A stretch of 64,000 nt of DNA from Gordonia neofelifaecis NRRL B-59395 (GCF_000192435.1 NZ_AEUD01000001.1:372001-436000), one strand, 5' to 3'. Shown: positions 19,191 through 28,358, numbered from the stretch's first letter. Program-made: numbers and translations. The notes: generated by a model from the sequence alone, not told the origin.

Positions 19191-20261
19191 ATGACAGACC
19201 TTGCACATCTCACGCCGGTCGGCGGCCGGACCGCCTGGCTCGGCAGCACCTTCAACTACCGCGACGACGGGCTGTGGCAGTTGTCCGCCGACGAACTCGC
19301 CGACATCGACCGGGCCCTCACCGCGCTCAAGTCGCGCGGCGACCTCGACCTCGTCGACATCACGCCGGAGGTCTTCCCGCTCCGCACGATCGGTGGTTTG
19401 ATCACGAGGCTTCGCGAGGAACTGTGGGCGGGAAGGGGATTCGTCCTGATCCGCGGACTCGACCGGGACGCGTACAGCGACGACGACCTCGCGCGCATCT
19501 ACTGCGGACTCGGCGTGCACCTCGGTGAGATCATCCCGCAGTCGGGCAACGGCGAGATCCTCGGACACGTCATGAACGTTGCCGACCGGGTCGGCGGGCC
19601 CGTCCGCGGCTACCGCACAGCGCAGTCGATGAACATGCACAGCGACGGGCACGACGTCGTCTCTCTGCTCTGCCTGCGCGAGGCGAAGACCGGTGGCGCG
19701 AGCCGGATCGCGAGCGCCGCGGCCGTCCACGATCGCATGCTCGAGATGGACCCGGAGTTGACGCGCGTGCTGTATCAGGGGATGCCGATCATGCGCAGCG
19801 CGCACGACGCCGAGCGCGGCGACGGCAGAATCGTGACTGCCGGTGACGTCGCGCTGTTCGCCAAGCCCGACGGGAAGTTCGCGTCGTGCGTGCACGTCGC
19901 GCAGACCCGTGACGCCGCACGTGCGGGCTACTTCGACGTCACGCCGCAGCAGGAGGCGGCCCTGGACCTGTTCTGCGAGCTCTCCGCTTCCCCCGAGTTC
20001 TACCTCGACATGAACATCGCACCCGGGGACATCCAGTTCCTGAACAATCGCCTGATCGTGCACGGGCGCACGCCGTACGAAGACCACGAGGAGATCGAGC
20101 GCCGACGGCATCTGCTGCGCCTGTGGGTGAACGTCCCGACCTGGCCGCGCCGAGCGCCGAACCAGCAGGACATCTACTCGATGGACGACCTCCCGCACTG
20201 GGCGCAGCACCGCCGGCCGTTCATGGAGATGCCGACACGGTACCTGGCGGGGATCGGGTAG
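19191..20261 (+). CDS. TauD/TfdA-family Fe(II)/2-oxoglutarate dioxygenase
   Basis: 356 residues. The facial iron triad is visible: HSD at residues 150-152 and the distal His in NNRLIVHGRTPYED near 290, followed by the 2-oxoglutarate-binding Arg in RRHLLRLWVN. Enzymes of this family hydroxylate small acids such as taurine or gamma-butyrobetaine, with decarboxylation of 2-oxoglutarate. The closely spaced D-aminoacylase-like gene upstream suggests that both act on one modified amino acid or amide compound; this is inference. Confidence 0.9.
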   Translation: MTDLAHLTPVGGRTAWLGSTFNYRDDGLWQLSADELADIDRALTALKSRGDLDLVDITPEVFPLRTIGGLITRLREELWAGRGFVLIRGLDRDAYSDDDLARIYCGLGVHLGEIIPQSGNGEILGHVMNVADRVGGPVRGYRTAQSMNMHSDGHDVVSLLCLREAKTGGASRIASAAAVHDRMLEMDPELTRVLYQGMPIMRSAHDAERGDGRIVTAGDVALFAKPDGKFASCVHVAQTRDAARAGYFDVTPQQEAALDLFCELSASPEFYLDMNIAPGDIQFLNNRLIVHGRTPYEDHEEIERRRHLLRLWVNVPTWPRRAPNQQDIYSMDDLPHWAQHRRPFMEMPTRYLAGIG

Positions 20262-20291
20262 CGGGGCTGCGTACAGATCGGGCGGCGTGCC

Positions 20292-20822
20292 TCAGGAGCG
20301 CTGGCCGGAGCCGGGATGTCCGGACGGAACCAGCGAGATCCACTGCGATCCCTTCTTGCGCGGCGCGAGTTCTGCCTTTCGTCGACGGAAGCGATCGCCG
20401 CAGTCGTCGCACATCTTGCGACCGGACTCCATGGTCCAGCACCTCTTGAAACAGCGCTCGCAGGTGAAGTAGGTGCGCTCGCGCCGTATCGGCGTCCTGC
20501 GCAGGGTGTGCGAGGCCCGTCGTGGAGCCTGAGTCGACGCTCGGCTGCCAGAGGCCTTCGCGGACTTCTTAGATCTCTTCGACTTCGTCTTCGAGGCATT
20601 CGGCGCTGCAGCGGGCGTCGTTTCATCAACCGCGGGTTCCCACAACGCATCTCGGCGACGGATCAAGCGGTCGAAAGCACGGCGATCAGCCGCATTCATC
20701 TCTTTGACGGTGCCGACGCTGCGTAGATCCACGATCTGGCGGCACAGTTGGCGGTATGCAATGTGGTTCGGATGACCGGGCTTGTGTGGACCGATTGCAG
20801 GCAGGCTGGAGGAGGCTCTCAC
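20292..20822 (-). CDS. Small basic zinc-ribbon protein downstream of jetC, function unknown
   Basis: About 176 residues from a GTG with an AAGGAG ribosome site 9 nt upstream; a longer TTG-started form (20912) is possible. A helical N-terminal part is followed by a Lys/Ser/Ala-rich linker and a CERC...CDDC zinc ribbon near the C-terminus, ringed by Arg and Lys, so nucleic acid binding is likely. I do not recognise a family and see no nuclease motif. It occupies the place where a Wadjet operon would normally carry JetD. A 13-bp palindrome upstream suggests its own promoter. Confidence 0.55.
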   Translation of the reverse strand: MRASSSLPAIGPHKPGHPNHIAYRQLCRQIVDLRSVGTVKEMNAADRRAFDRLIRRRDALWEPAVDETTPAAAPNASKTKSKRSKKSAKASGSRASTQAPRRASHTLRRTPIRRERTYFTCERCFKRCWTMESGRKMCDDCGDRFRRRKAELAPRKKGSQWISLVPSGHPGSGQRS

Positions 20823-20897
20823 GGTGTCGGGCTCCTTCGAAACGTCGGCGGAACAGTCGAGATCCGCGCGGTCGGATCTCGTTGGCGCCAAACTATC

Positions 20898-20910
20898 GTC
20901 AGACTCTGAC
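20898..20910. promoter_or_regulatory. 13-bp palindrome upstream of the zinc-ribbon gene
   Basis: GTCAGACTCTGAC is a perfect palindrome around one base, lying between jetC and the zinc-ribbon gene. It may be an operator. On the minus strand a TAGTTT box lies just downstream. Confidence 0.35.
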
Positions 20911-21033
20911 AAATCCGGAGAATCGGGTGTCGTCTGGATGAGTGAACTCGACGGCGATTCCAGCCTGTCGCACGGGGTTTCGACACGGACCTGCGCTTCG
21001 CTTCGGTCCGGATCAACCAGCGGAAGGCGGCGC

Positions 21034-24000
21034 TCAACCAGCGGGGGAGCCGACCTCCTGCACCATGTCGCGCAGGGCGCGCTTCTCTCGGTACTCCTCG
21101 ATCGTGAGGCACTGGAGCTGCGAGTAGCTGCCGCCGCGGTTCTCGACGTAGCCCACGGCGGAGACGAACGGTTCGATCGTGTAGATCTTCGTCAGCGGGG
21201 TGACGATCAGCAGCTGCAGACCCAGACGGGCGAAGAGGGAGAGGGCGTAACGGGCGGAGTCGTCCGAACCGCGGCCGAAGGCCTCGTCGATGACGACGAA
21301 CCGGAAGTCGCGCGACATCGTCGCACCCCACTTGAGGTCGAACTGGTAGGCCAGCGACGCGGCGAGGATCGTGTAGGCGAGTTTCTCCTTCTGTCCGCCG
21401 GACTTGCCGTCGGAGTCGGTGTAGTTCTCGTACTCGGCGTCGCCGTCGATGTACCGCTCGGAGGCGGCGAAGGTGACCCAGTTGCGAACATCGGTGACCT
21501 GCTCGGTCCACTTGCGGTCCAGGTCGGTGAAGCCCTCGCGGCCGCGGAAGCGCTCGACCAGCTCCTTCACCAGCAGGAACTTGTCCTCGGCGTAATGGTC
21601 GTCGGTGTCGGCCTCGAACGAGCCGTCGCTGCACTGCCGGAGGTGGGCACGGAACTCGCGGATGTCCTGCGCCGCCGTCGGATTCACGTCGAGCCGGATG
21701 TACCGGCCCGGGTTGTACTCGATCCCGGCGAGCGATTCGTTGATCGTGTCGATCTTCGACTGGATCTGGTGGACCTCTTTGTTCAGCTTCGCGGCGAAGA
21801 TCGCGATGTCGCGGATCGCATTGGTGTTCAGATACGTCTTGAACTCGGTCTCGAAGCGCGGCAGGTCGTCCTCGGCGAGACGACGATGCAGCTCGCGGTA
21901 CTCGTCGGCGGAGGCGATGTCCGCATCGAACTCGGTGGCCAGGACGGGATGATTGCGATTGAACTCCGACATCCGGTTCACCGTGCGGGTCTCGTAGGTG
22001 CCAGCCCGTCCGGTGTGCTGCTCGGACTCGTCGGTGAGTCGCTCGGTCATCGACGACTCCAACTCGCTGCACTCGGCGACCGTCAGGGCCTGCGCCTCGC
22101 CATCGCTCACCTTCGCGCGGTAGTCGTCCACCGCCGTCGTGATCGCGGCGAAATGCGGCTCCGCGTCGGCGAACTCGGCCTCGGTGACGATCTCTCGCGC
22201 GGCGGTGCGCGCCTGCTCACCCTGGGTTCGCACCATCTCCAAGCGGGACACCTTGTCGCGCAAACCGTCTCGCGTCGCATCGAGGGCGCCCAGCTGCTCG
22301 CGGGTGGCCGCGATCAGCTCGGTGACCTCGGCCAGCTCCGTCGACGACTGCTCCAACTCGGTCTTGCGCTCGGTCAGCTCGGCGATCCGCGAGGCAGAGC
22401 TCATCCAGTCGATCGCGTCGAAGCTCGGGTACGCGTCGAGCCCGGTCAGGGCGTTGCGCCGGGCCATCAGCGCGCGACGACGGTCCTCGAGCTCGTCGAT
22501 CTCGGCGTCGACCCGATTCAGTTCCTCCTGCACGCGCTGGCCGGTGGTGAAGAGGGCGCCGATCTTCTGTTCGTTGCTCCAGCCGAGCACGAAGTTGCGA
22601 CGGTCGTCGACGCGCTGGGAGTCGTCCTTCTCGTGCCGCCCGCCGCCGGAGCGCACCTGACCGTTGACGGTGACGGCGTGCTCGGCGGCGCGGAACTCGC
22701 CGAGCGTCTCGGCGCAGATGTGCCGTGCGCGCTCGAACAGGCGGCGTTCGAGCCAGGCCTCGAAGCGGCCCTCCTTGATGTCGATCTTGTGCGCCAAGGC
22801 GTTCGACGGCGGCGTCTGCACGCCCTTCGACGAGACGTGATCGGAGACCTTGAAGTAGACGACGCGCCCGCCGAGATGGTTGGCGTCGATCCATGACGAG
22901 ACGTCGTCGTACAGGTCGGCCGCGACGAGCAGCGACAGTCCGAAGCCGCGGAGGACGCGCTCGGCGGCACCCTCCCAGCGGCTCTCGTCCTCGCGGACGC
23001 CGATCAGCTCGCCGACGAACGGCAGCTCGTCGTGGGGTAGTCCGACGCCTTCGCAGATCAGTTCGCGGATGCGGAGGTTGCGCTCGGGGATGTTGCTGGC
23101 GCGGCCGCGGAGGCTGGCGATCTCGCCCGCGACGCGTCGCCCCTCGCCGTCGAGTTCGCGCTTGCTGAACCGGACCTCGGTCATCGCGTTCTCGACCTCG
23201 GCGGCCTCGGCGTCCAGGGCGGCGACGGCGTCGGAGACCTCGGTGCGTCGCTGCTCGAACTGCCCGCGGTCGGCGACCGGAGCCAGACCCGCGTCGTCGA
23301 TCATCCGCGCGTAGCGATCGAAGGCAGCGGCCCGCTCTTCGCGCTGGCGGCCGGACTCGGCGATCTGATGTTCGAGTGTGGCGATGTCGGTGCCGCCGAG
23401 TCCGGCCTGTCGGAGTTCCAGTTCGCGCTGGCTGATCCGCAGGTCGGCGAGATCGCGGTCGACGGTCGCCAGCGCGGTGCGGGTGGCGGCGAGATCGCTG
23501 TTGTGAGTCTCCAGCTCCGACTCGAGGAGGTCGTAGCGCTGCTGCGCGAAGTAGTAGCGCAGAGCGGCGCGCCGATCCTTGAGCTCGGCGGCCATGTCGG
23601 TGTGGCTGCGGTAGCGGTCGTGGTCGGCCAGCAGCGGCTCCAGCTCGCTGAGCTGGGCGCGGGCCAGGACGACGGCGTCGTGCGCGGCGGTCAGATCCTC
23701 GAAATGAGAGACCATCGTGTCGACCCACCCGGTGGAGTCGAAGGGCTCGAGCATGTGGTCGCGCACGAAGTCGTTGAGGTTGCCGACGGCTTTCATCGAG
23801 ACCGTCTGGTGGAACAGTTCCATCGCCTGCTCGGACCGGATCGCGAGCGAGCGGCGGTAGTCCCGGCCGTACTCCGGAAAGTGCTCGTGGATGCGGGTCT
23901 CGCCGTCGCGCAGCCGTTTGCGCAGGGCGCGGAGGTCGGAGCCGAAGTCGGCGAAATCGGTGGCGATGTCGAGGGCCCGGTCGGTGACGGTGAAGAACCG

Positions 24001-24453
24001 CTCGGGCTGACCGCTGTCGTGCCGCATCGAGAAGACCTGCGCGAGGGTCACCGTCTCGTCGTAGCCCTCATTGGCGAAGACGCCGAGGATCACCGAGTAG
24101 TTCGACATGCCGCGCAGCGCCACCGGCCGCGACGCGCCGGTGACCTCGTTGCGCTCGGACTTGTAGTAGCCGAGCACGTACGAGCGCAGGTCGCGCTCGC
24201 GGGACTCACCGCCCGCGGCCTTGTTGTAGGCGACGCGGTGGGCGGGCAGCAGCAGCGTGGTCAGGGCGTCGACGAGGGTCGATTTGCCGGAGCCGATGTC
24301 GCCGGTGAGCAGCCCGTTCTCGCCGTCGAGCACGAGTGTCCAGACGCGCTGGTCGAACGTTCCCCAGTTGAGGACCTGGAAGCGCTGGAGCCGGAAGCCC
24401 GAGCGCGCCGAGCCCTCGTTCTCCAACTCGGTGGGTGCGAACAGTCCGGTCAT
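21034..24453 (-). CDS. jetC: JetC/MksB-like SMC-type ATPase of a Wadjet system
   Basis: 1139 residues. The start is the ATG that overlaps the jetB stop (ATGA) and follows a GGGAGG ribosome site. Walker A GDIGSGKS sits at 51-58, long coiled coils flank a central hinge-like region, and the Walker B stretch VVIDEAFGRGSDD is near residue 1055. This is the layout of SbcC/MukB-like ATPases. In Wadjet and MksBEF systems this subunit forms a DNA loop-extruding motor that recognises small circular plasmids. It is third in the jetA-jetB-jetC operon. No jetD follows. Confidence 0.88.
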   Translation of the reverse strand: MTGLFAPTELENEGSARSGFRLQRFQVLNWGTFDQRVWTLVLDGENGLLTGDIGSGKSTLVDALTTLLLPAHRVAYNKAAGGESRERDLRSYVLGYYKSERNEVTGASRPVALRGMSNYSVILGVFANEGYDETVTLAQVFSMRHDSGQPERFFTVTDRALDIATDFADFGSDLRALRKRLRDGETRIHEHFPEYGRDYRRSLAIRSEQAMELFHQTVSMKAVGNLNDFVRDHMLEPFDSTGWVDTMVSHFEDLTAAHDAVVLARAQLSELEPLLADHDRYRSHTDMAAELKDRRAALRYYFAQQRYDLLESELETHNSDLAATRTALATVDRDLADLRISQRELELRQAGLGGTDIATLEHQIAESGRQREERAAAFDRYARMIDDAGLAPVADRGQFEQRRTEVSDAVAALDAEAAEVENAMTEVRFSKRELDGEGRRVAGEIASLRGRASNIPERNLRIRELICEGVGLPHDELPFVGELIGVREDESRWEGAAERVLRGFGLSLLVAADLYDDVSSWIDANHLGGRVVYFKVSDHVSSKGVQTPPSNALAHKIDIKEGRFEAWLERRLFERARHICAETLGEFRAAEHAVTVNGQVRSGGGRHEKDDSQRVDDRRNFVLGWSNEQKIGALFTTGQRVQEELNRVDAEIDELEDRRRALMARRNALTGLDAYPSFDAIDWMSSASRIAELTERKTELEQSSTELAEVTELIAATREQLGALDATRDGLRDKVSRLEMVRTQGEQARTAAREIVTEAEFADAEPHFAAITTAVDDYRAKVSDGEAQALTVAECSELESSMTERLTDESEQHTGRAGTYETRTVNRMSEFNRNHPVLATEFDADIASADEYRELHRRLAEDDLPRFETEFKTYLNTNAIRDIAIFAAKLNKEVHQIQSKIDTINESLAGIEYNPGRYIRLDVNPTAAQDIREFRAHLRQCSDGSFEADTDDHYAEDKFLLVKELVERFRGREGFTDLDRKWTEQVTDVRNWVTFAASERYIDGDAEYENYTDSDGKSGGQKEKLAYTILAASLAYQFDLKWGATMSRDFRFVVIDEAFGRGSDDSARYALSLFARLGLQLLIVTPLTKIYTIEPFVSAVGYVENRGGSYSQLQCLTIEEYREKRALRDMVQEVGSPAG

Positions 24454-25049
24454 CGTCGTTCCTCCCGGGAGATCTCCGCGTATTCGGCCAGGTGCACGTC
24501 CAGGTCCGACAGCCATTGCGCGTCGACGTACGCCTTGATGACGCGGCGCACCTCGTACTCGCCGTCCTGCCCGGGCATGCGACGGAGGAAGCCGAGGTCG
24601 GTCACGCGGCGGACGGCGGCGTCGGCCTGGTCGGCGGTGCGTGCCTCGTTGGTCGAGGCGGGGAAGAACGGCCCGATCATCTCGCGGAGCTGCTCGCTGG
24701 TGAGGACCAGCCGGTTGCCCGCGTCGGTGGTGTCGTGCTCGGCGAGCTTCTTGCGTAGCAGCGCCAGCAGCAACGAGGTGTGCAGCGGCAGTTGATGCCG
24801 GGCGACGAGGCGCGGGATGCCGAGGTCGGCGAGTTCGTCGTCGCTCTTGGACCGAAGGAACGCGTAGCCCTCGGCCTCGTCGATGACCACCACCAGACCG
24901 AGCGTCGCGACGTAGTCGCTGACCTGTGCGGTCAGGCCGAGCACGTGACGCCAGGTGGTCTCGGCGGTGTCGCGGTAGACGACGCCTCGCATCAGCGACG
25001 TGACCGCGAGCGGCAGGTTCAGCTCGTCGCGGGGCACCGGGCGGCTCAT
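24450..25049 (-). CDS. jetB: JetB/MksE-like protein (DUF4194)
   Basis: 199 residues of the DUF4194 family, the small winged-helix kleisin-associated subunit of Wadjet/MksBEF complexes. The stretch VVIDEAEGYAFLRSK in the middle and the C-terminal winged-helix part are characteristic. It overlaps jetA by one base (TGATG) and jetC by four (ATGA), so the three proteins are translationally coupled and probably made in fixed ratio. Confidence 0.85.
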   Translation of the reverse strand: MSRPVPRDELNLPLAVTSLMRGVVYRDTAETTWRHVLGLTAQVSDYVATLGLVVVIDEAEGYAFLRSKSDDELADLGIPRLVARHQLPLHTSLLLALLRKKLAEHDTTDAGNRLVLTSEQLREMIGPFFPASTNEARTADQADAAVRRVTDLGFLRRMPGQDGEYEVRRVIKAYVDAQWLSDLDVHLAEYAEISREERR

Positions 25050-26539
25050 CAGTTCTCCTCGTCGGTGGTGGCGGGGGTCGGGGCGGCGGTCGTGGTTTGC
25101 GGCGAGCCGGGTCGGGTGTAGATGACCCGTGGAACCCGGGCGGTGCGCTGCGCGCCGGCGTCGTCGACCCAGCTCACCGACTCGTGGGCCTGTTCGTCGA
25201 AGACCTTGGTGAAGCTCTCGTCGGTCAGCGACAGATAGGTGATCAGCTCGGCCAGACCCTGCTCGATCGGCCGCTCGGCCACCACTTCCGCGAGAGTGAT
25301 CTGGTCGCGTCTGCGCAAGACGTGCCGCACACTGTCGATGAGGGGCGCGGGGTCGACGTGGATCTGCTCGAACAGCGCCTCGGATGCGCCCTGGGCCTCG
25401 CCCTCCTCGATGCCGTCGCTGGCGACCTCGACCGATGTCGTCGGGCGGTAGAGCGGGCGCTCGAGCGGGAGGTGGACGCTCGGGGTCGGCGAGTCGATCT
25501 CATGTGCGAAGTCGTCGACCCGTCGGTCGCGCACCTGGTAGGCGGTCGATTCGATGCTCCGCAGCAGGTCCATCACGCGGCGGTTCTCGAGCCACGCCTG
25601 GTCGTCGAGGAAGCGACGGAGCTGCTCCGACAGTCTCCGCACGGTGCCCTGCGCGCGGGTGCCGGCGTCGAGCCAGTCGTGGTGGATGTTGGTGAGCCGG
25701 AGGTCGGAGTCGGCGACGTCGTCGAGCGACTGCGCGTGTCGGACGAGGTCGTCGAGCTCGTCGAGCCGGTCGGCGGAGAGCAGGAGGTCGTAGAAGGCCT
25801 GGAAGCTGCGACCCTGATCGGAGTCGCTGATGATGTTGCGGCTCCCGACGATCTCGTCGAGGAGCTCGCCCTTGGTACCGCGCCAGGTGGCGATGCGTTC
25901 GCGCATCTCCCGGTCGAGGGTGCGGAAGTTCGACTCGACCTCGCGGAAGTCGGACAGGAGCGCGCGGGCGATGTCGGCGAACTGCTGGTAACGGTCGCGG
26001 CGGCTGGTCTCGTCGAGGACCTGGAACTCGCCGCGTTCGGCGGCCTCGATCTCGGCGTCGATCTCAGCTCGTCTCCGGTGCAGATCGGCCAGTCGTCGTT
26101 CGGAGTCGGTGGTCGTGCCGTAGACGATCTGCCGCAGCAGTTCCAGGACGGTCTTGAGACGGGACTCGGTGCCGACGAACCCGCGGTCGCGCAGGGACCG
26201 CACCCAGGCGACGGCGCGCTCCACCGCGGGGGTGGCGTCATAGTGCGGTTCGTCGCTCTCGATGACGTAGTACTTGCGCAGCCATCCGGTGTCCGGGGCC
26301 GACCACTCGTCCAGATATGCCTTCGGCGAGCGTGGATACGTGCCCTCGCCGAGTCGCTTGTTCAGTGAGTACAGCTCGTCGTCGAGCAGGTTGACCAGCG
26401 CGGACTCGGAGATCTCGCGGACGTTGTCGTCGACGAAGACCCGCCCGAGGAACGACAGCAGCAGCGGCGCGTTGTCCGCCCGCAGCAGGCGCCACGCCGC
26501 ATTGCTCTTCCGTACGGCGACGATCTCGTCGAATTGCAC
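25049..26539 (-). CDS. jetA: JetA/MksF-like protein (DUF3375)
   Basis: 496 residues of the DUF3375 family, the kleisin-like subunit of Wadjet and MksBEF condensins. An N-terminal winged-helix region (AWRLLRADNAPLLLSFL) is followed by helical and coiled-coil stretches. It starts with GTG, and a TACCCT -10 box ends 6 nt before it (minus strand, 26546-26551), so the operon mRNA is likely leaderless. It is the first gene of the operon; a long inverted repeat lies 50 bp upstream. Confidence 0.85.
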   Translation of the reverse strand: MQFDEIVAVRKSNAAWRLLRADNAPLLLSFLGRVFVDDNVREISESALVNLLDDELYSLNKRLGEGTYPRSPKAYLDEWSAPDTGWLRKYYVIESDEPHYDATPAVERAVAWVRSLRDRGFVGTESRLKTVLELLRQIVYGTTTDSERRLADLHRRRAEIDAEIEAAERGEFQVLDETSRRDRYQQFADIARALLSDFREVESNFRTLDREMRERIATWRGTKGELLDEIVGSRNIISDSDQGRSFQAFYDLLLSADRLDELDDLVRHAQSLDDVADSDLRLTNIHHDWLDAGTRAQGTVRRLSEQLRRFLDDQAWLENRRVMDLLRSIESTAYQVRDRRVDDFAHEIDSPTPSVHLPLERPLYRPTTSVEVASDGIEEGEAQGASEALFEQIHVDPAPLIDSVRHVLRRRDQITLAEVVAERPIEQGLAELITYLSLTDESFTKVFDEQAHESVSWVDDAGAQRTARVPRVIYTRPGSPQTTTAAPTPATTDEEN

Positions 26540-26589
26540 TGGGCCAGGGTATCGGGGCGGCGCGGGTGGGGGCGCTCACGGTAGGTAGT

Positions 26590-26662
26590 GACCGAAGCGT
26601 CCCCGTGGCGCGGTCTCACGGACATATGGTCCACGAACTCCGCTCACGGGGACGCTTGGGTC
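26590..26662. repeat. Long imperfect inverted repeat upstream of jetA
   Basis: 18-nt arms at 26590-26607 and 26645-26662 pair at 17 of 18 positions, including a perfect 13-nt core AAGCGTCCCCGTG with its complement. The 37-nt spacer holds a small GGAC/GTCC hairpin. No coding frame fits. It could form a cruciform, a structured RNA or a protein-binding site in the jetA/PPOX divergent promoter region. Confidence 0.7.
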
Positions 26663-26781
26663 AGAAGTAGTCACGGTCGACGAGGACGGTCACGAACAGC
26701 GGGTGCCGAAGTCTCAGCACGTGGTCTTCTGTGCACAGCGACTCACTGACGGCCGGCCCTCAGAGCGTTACCCTCGCCACC

Positions 26782-27267
26782 ATGGCACGCACCGTCGCAA
26801 CGAACACCGCCGTCGAACTGTCGGAGCTTCTCGACTTCATTCGCACCCGGCATCACGTCGTTCTGTCGACGACTCGCGGCGACGGGTCCTCGCAGATGTC
26901 GCCGGTGACGGCCGGCGTCGATGAACAGGGGCGGATCGTGATCGCCACATATCCGGGGCGGGCCAAGACCGCGAACGCGCGCCGCCATCCAACAGTCGGC
27001 GTCCTGGTGCTCTCGGAGAACTTCAACGACGCGTGGGTTCAGGTCGACGGTACGGCCGAGGTCCTCGATATGCCCGACGCTGAGGACGCTCTGGTCGACT
27101 ACTTCCGGAGCATCGCGGGCGAGCACTCGGATTGGGACGAGTACCGCGCGGCGATGCGCGTGCAGAACAAGTCTCTGATCCGGATCACCCCGACCCGATG
27201 GGGCCCGATCGCGACGGGCGGCTTCCCGCAGGACGTCGCGGATCGGCTGGATGCGGCTGAAGGCTGA
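26782..27267 (+). CDS. PPOX-class F420-dependent oxidoreductase
   Basis: 161 residues with the split-barrel flavin/F420-binding fold: HHVVLSTTRGDGSSQMSPV at the start, then a GRAKTANARRHP stretch, then WVQVDGTAEV and a C-terminal RITPTRW. This matches the mycobacterial PPOX-class F420-dependent family, which reduces diverse organic substrates with coenzyme F420. A TACCCT box lies 7 nt before the ATG, so the mRNA is probably leaderless. The downstream macrodomain gene starts 22 bp later and may share the transcript. Confidence 0.85.
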   Translation: MARTVATNTAVELSELLDFIRTRHHVVLSTTRGDGSSQMSPVTAGVDEQGRIVIATYPGRAKTANARRHPTVGVLVLSENFNDAWVQVDGTAEVLDMPDAEDALVDYFRSIAGEHSDWDEYRAAMRVQNKSLIRITPTRWGPIATGGFPQDVADRLDAAEG

Positions 27268-27289
27268 ACCGCAGCGGAAGGACCACCAC

Positions 27290-27799
27290 ATGACCGCCAT
27301 CGACATCGTCCGTGCCGACATCACCACGCTCACGGTCGACGCGATCGTCAATGCCGCGAACAACGCGATGCGGGGCGGCGGCGGAGTCGACGGCGCCATT
27401 CATCGGGCGGGTGGTCCGGCGATCATGCGGGACTGCATCGTCCGGTTCCCGGACGGTCTGGCGACCGGAGACGCCGGGTACACCACGGGCGGCGACCTTC
27501 CGGCGAGATGGGTGATCCACACGGTGGGGCCGAACTTCGCAGCCGGACAGCGTGACCGGTCGTTGCTGGTGTCGTGCTATCGGCGATCGTTGGAGGTCGC
27601 GGACGAACTCGGGGCGACGACAGTCGCTTTCCCGCTGATCAGCGCGGGCGTGTACGGCTGGCCGAAGGACGACGCCGCGGCTGCGGCGGTCGAGACGATT
27701 CGAGCGTCGCGGACGCGAGTGTCGACCGTGACGCTGGTGGCGTTCAATGATGCGCTCGAAGAGCTGTTGCGGGCGGCGGTGGAGTCGCCTGAGCGGTAG
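27290..27799 (+). CDS. Macrodomain ADP-ribose hydrolase (YmdB-like)
   Basis: 169 residues forming one macrodomain. Conserved ADP-ribose pocket elements are DAIVNAANNAMRGGGGVDGAIHRAGG and the later FPLISAGVYGWP loop. Relatives remove acetyl from O-acetyl-ADP-ribose or take ADP-ribose off proteins and nucleic acids. The ATG follows a GGAAGG ribosome site, 22 bp behind the PPOX gene. Confidence 0.92.
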   Translation: MTAIDIVRADITTLTVDAIVNAANNAMRGGGGVDGAIHRAGGPAIMRDCIVRFPDGLATGDAGYTTGGDLPARWVIHTVGPNFAAGQRDRSLLVSCYRRSLEVADELGATTVAFPLISAGVYGWPKDDAAAAAVETIRASRTRVSTVTLVAFNDALEELLRAAVESPER

Positions 27800-27883
27800 A
27801 GCGACTATTTTCCTCAGGTCCCGGGTGCGGGTTCGTCGAGTAGCGACGTCCCGCGGCTCGATGTGAACTCGAGGTCGTCGACC

Positions 27884-28237
27884 TCAATTCCGATGGTGCA
27901 CCACGTTGAGCACGGTGCCGTCGGGGGCGCGGACGAAGAAGCGCCGGACGCCCCACTCCTCAGTCGTGAGCGGGTAGACGATCTCATAGCCGGCGGCCTG
28001 CGCCTCGGCGTAGGCCGCATCGACGTCGTCGGCGTGGACCGAGAGCGCCGAGTCGATCGGCGCCGTCTTGTCCCCGGTGACCAGTTGGACGTGGGCGCCG
28101 GAGTCCGGGTCGGTGAACCGGGCGACCCACCCCATGTTGAACTCTTCGACGCTCAGCCCCAGGAAGTCGGTGTAGAACGACTTGGCCGCCTCGACGTCGT
28201 CGACGGGAATGTTGGTGCTGATCTTCATGGCGCGCAT
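27884..28237 (-). CDS. VOC-family (glyoxalase/bleomycin-resistance fold) protein
   Basis: 117 residues with the paired beta-alpha-beta-beta-beta repeat of the vicinal oxygen chelate fold: NIPVDDVEAAKSFYTDFLGL at the start and RFFVRAPDGTVLNVVHH at the end. Possible metal ligands are the His in GAHVQL and the last His residues. The start is the ATG after AAGGAG. The substrate cannot be read from sequence. Confidence 0.85.
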   Translation of the reverse strand: MRAMKISTNIPVDDVEAAKSFYTDFLGLSVEEFNMGWVARFTDPDSGAHVQLVTGDKTAPIDSALSVHADDVDAAYAEAQAAGYEIVYPLTTEEWGVRRFFVRAPDGTVLNVVHHRN

Positions 28238-28341
28238 GGACTGCTCCTTCGACGGTTCCTCCTTCGACGCTAAGTCTGATCGGAACCGCGATCAACGTCG
28301 ATCGAGTCGCGAGCGGTCGGGTCCGGAGAGGATGTCGGAGG

Positions 28342-28358
28342 GCGGCGATACGGTGAGT
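28342..28358 (+). promoter_or_regulatory. Candidate promoter element of the methyltransferase gene
   Basis: Same 17-nt stretch with a TACGGT box as at 41502-41518. It lies about 50 nt before the methyltransferase ATG. Confidence 0.4.

Noticed and set aside
16881-20210. A 1109-codon minus-strand frame across the YigZ, deacylase and dioxygenase genes
   Set aside because: Spans three recognised genes on the other strand and shows only low-complexity composition.
20782-22896. A 704-codon plus-strand frame opposite jetC, considered as a missing JetD
   Set aside because: No toprim or DUF3322 motif; Leu/Val/Gly/Arg repeats typical of a shadow frame.
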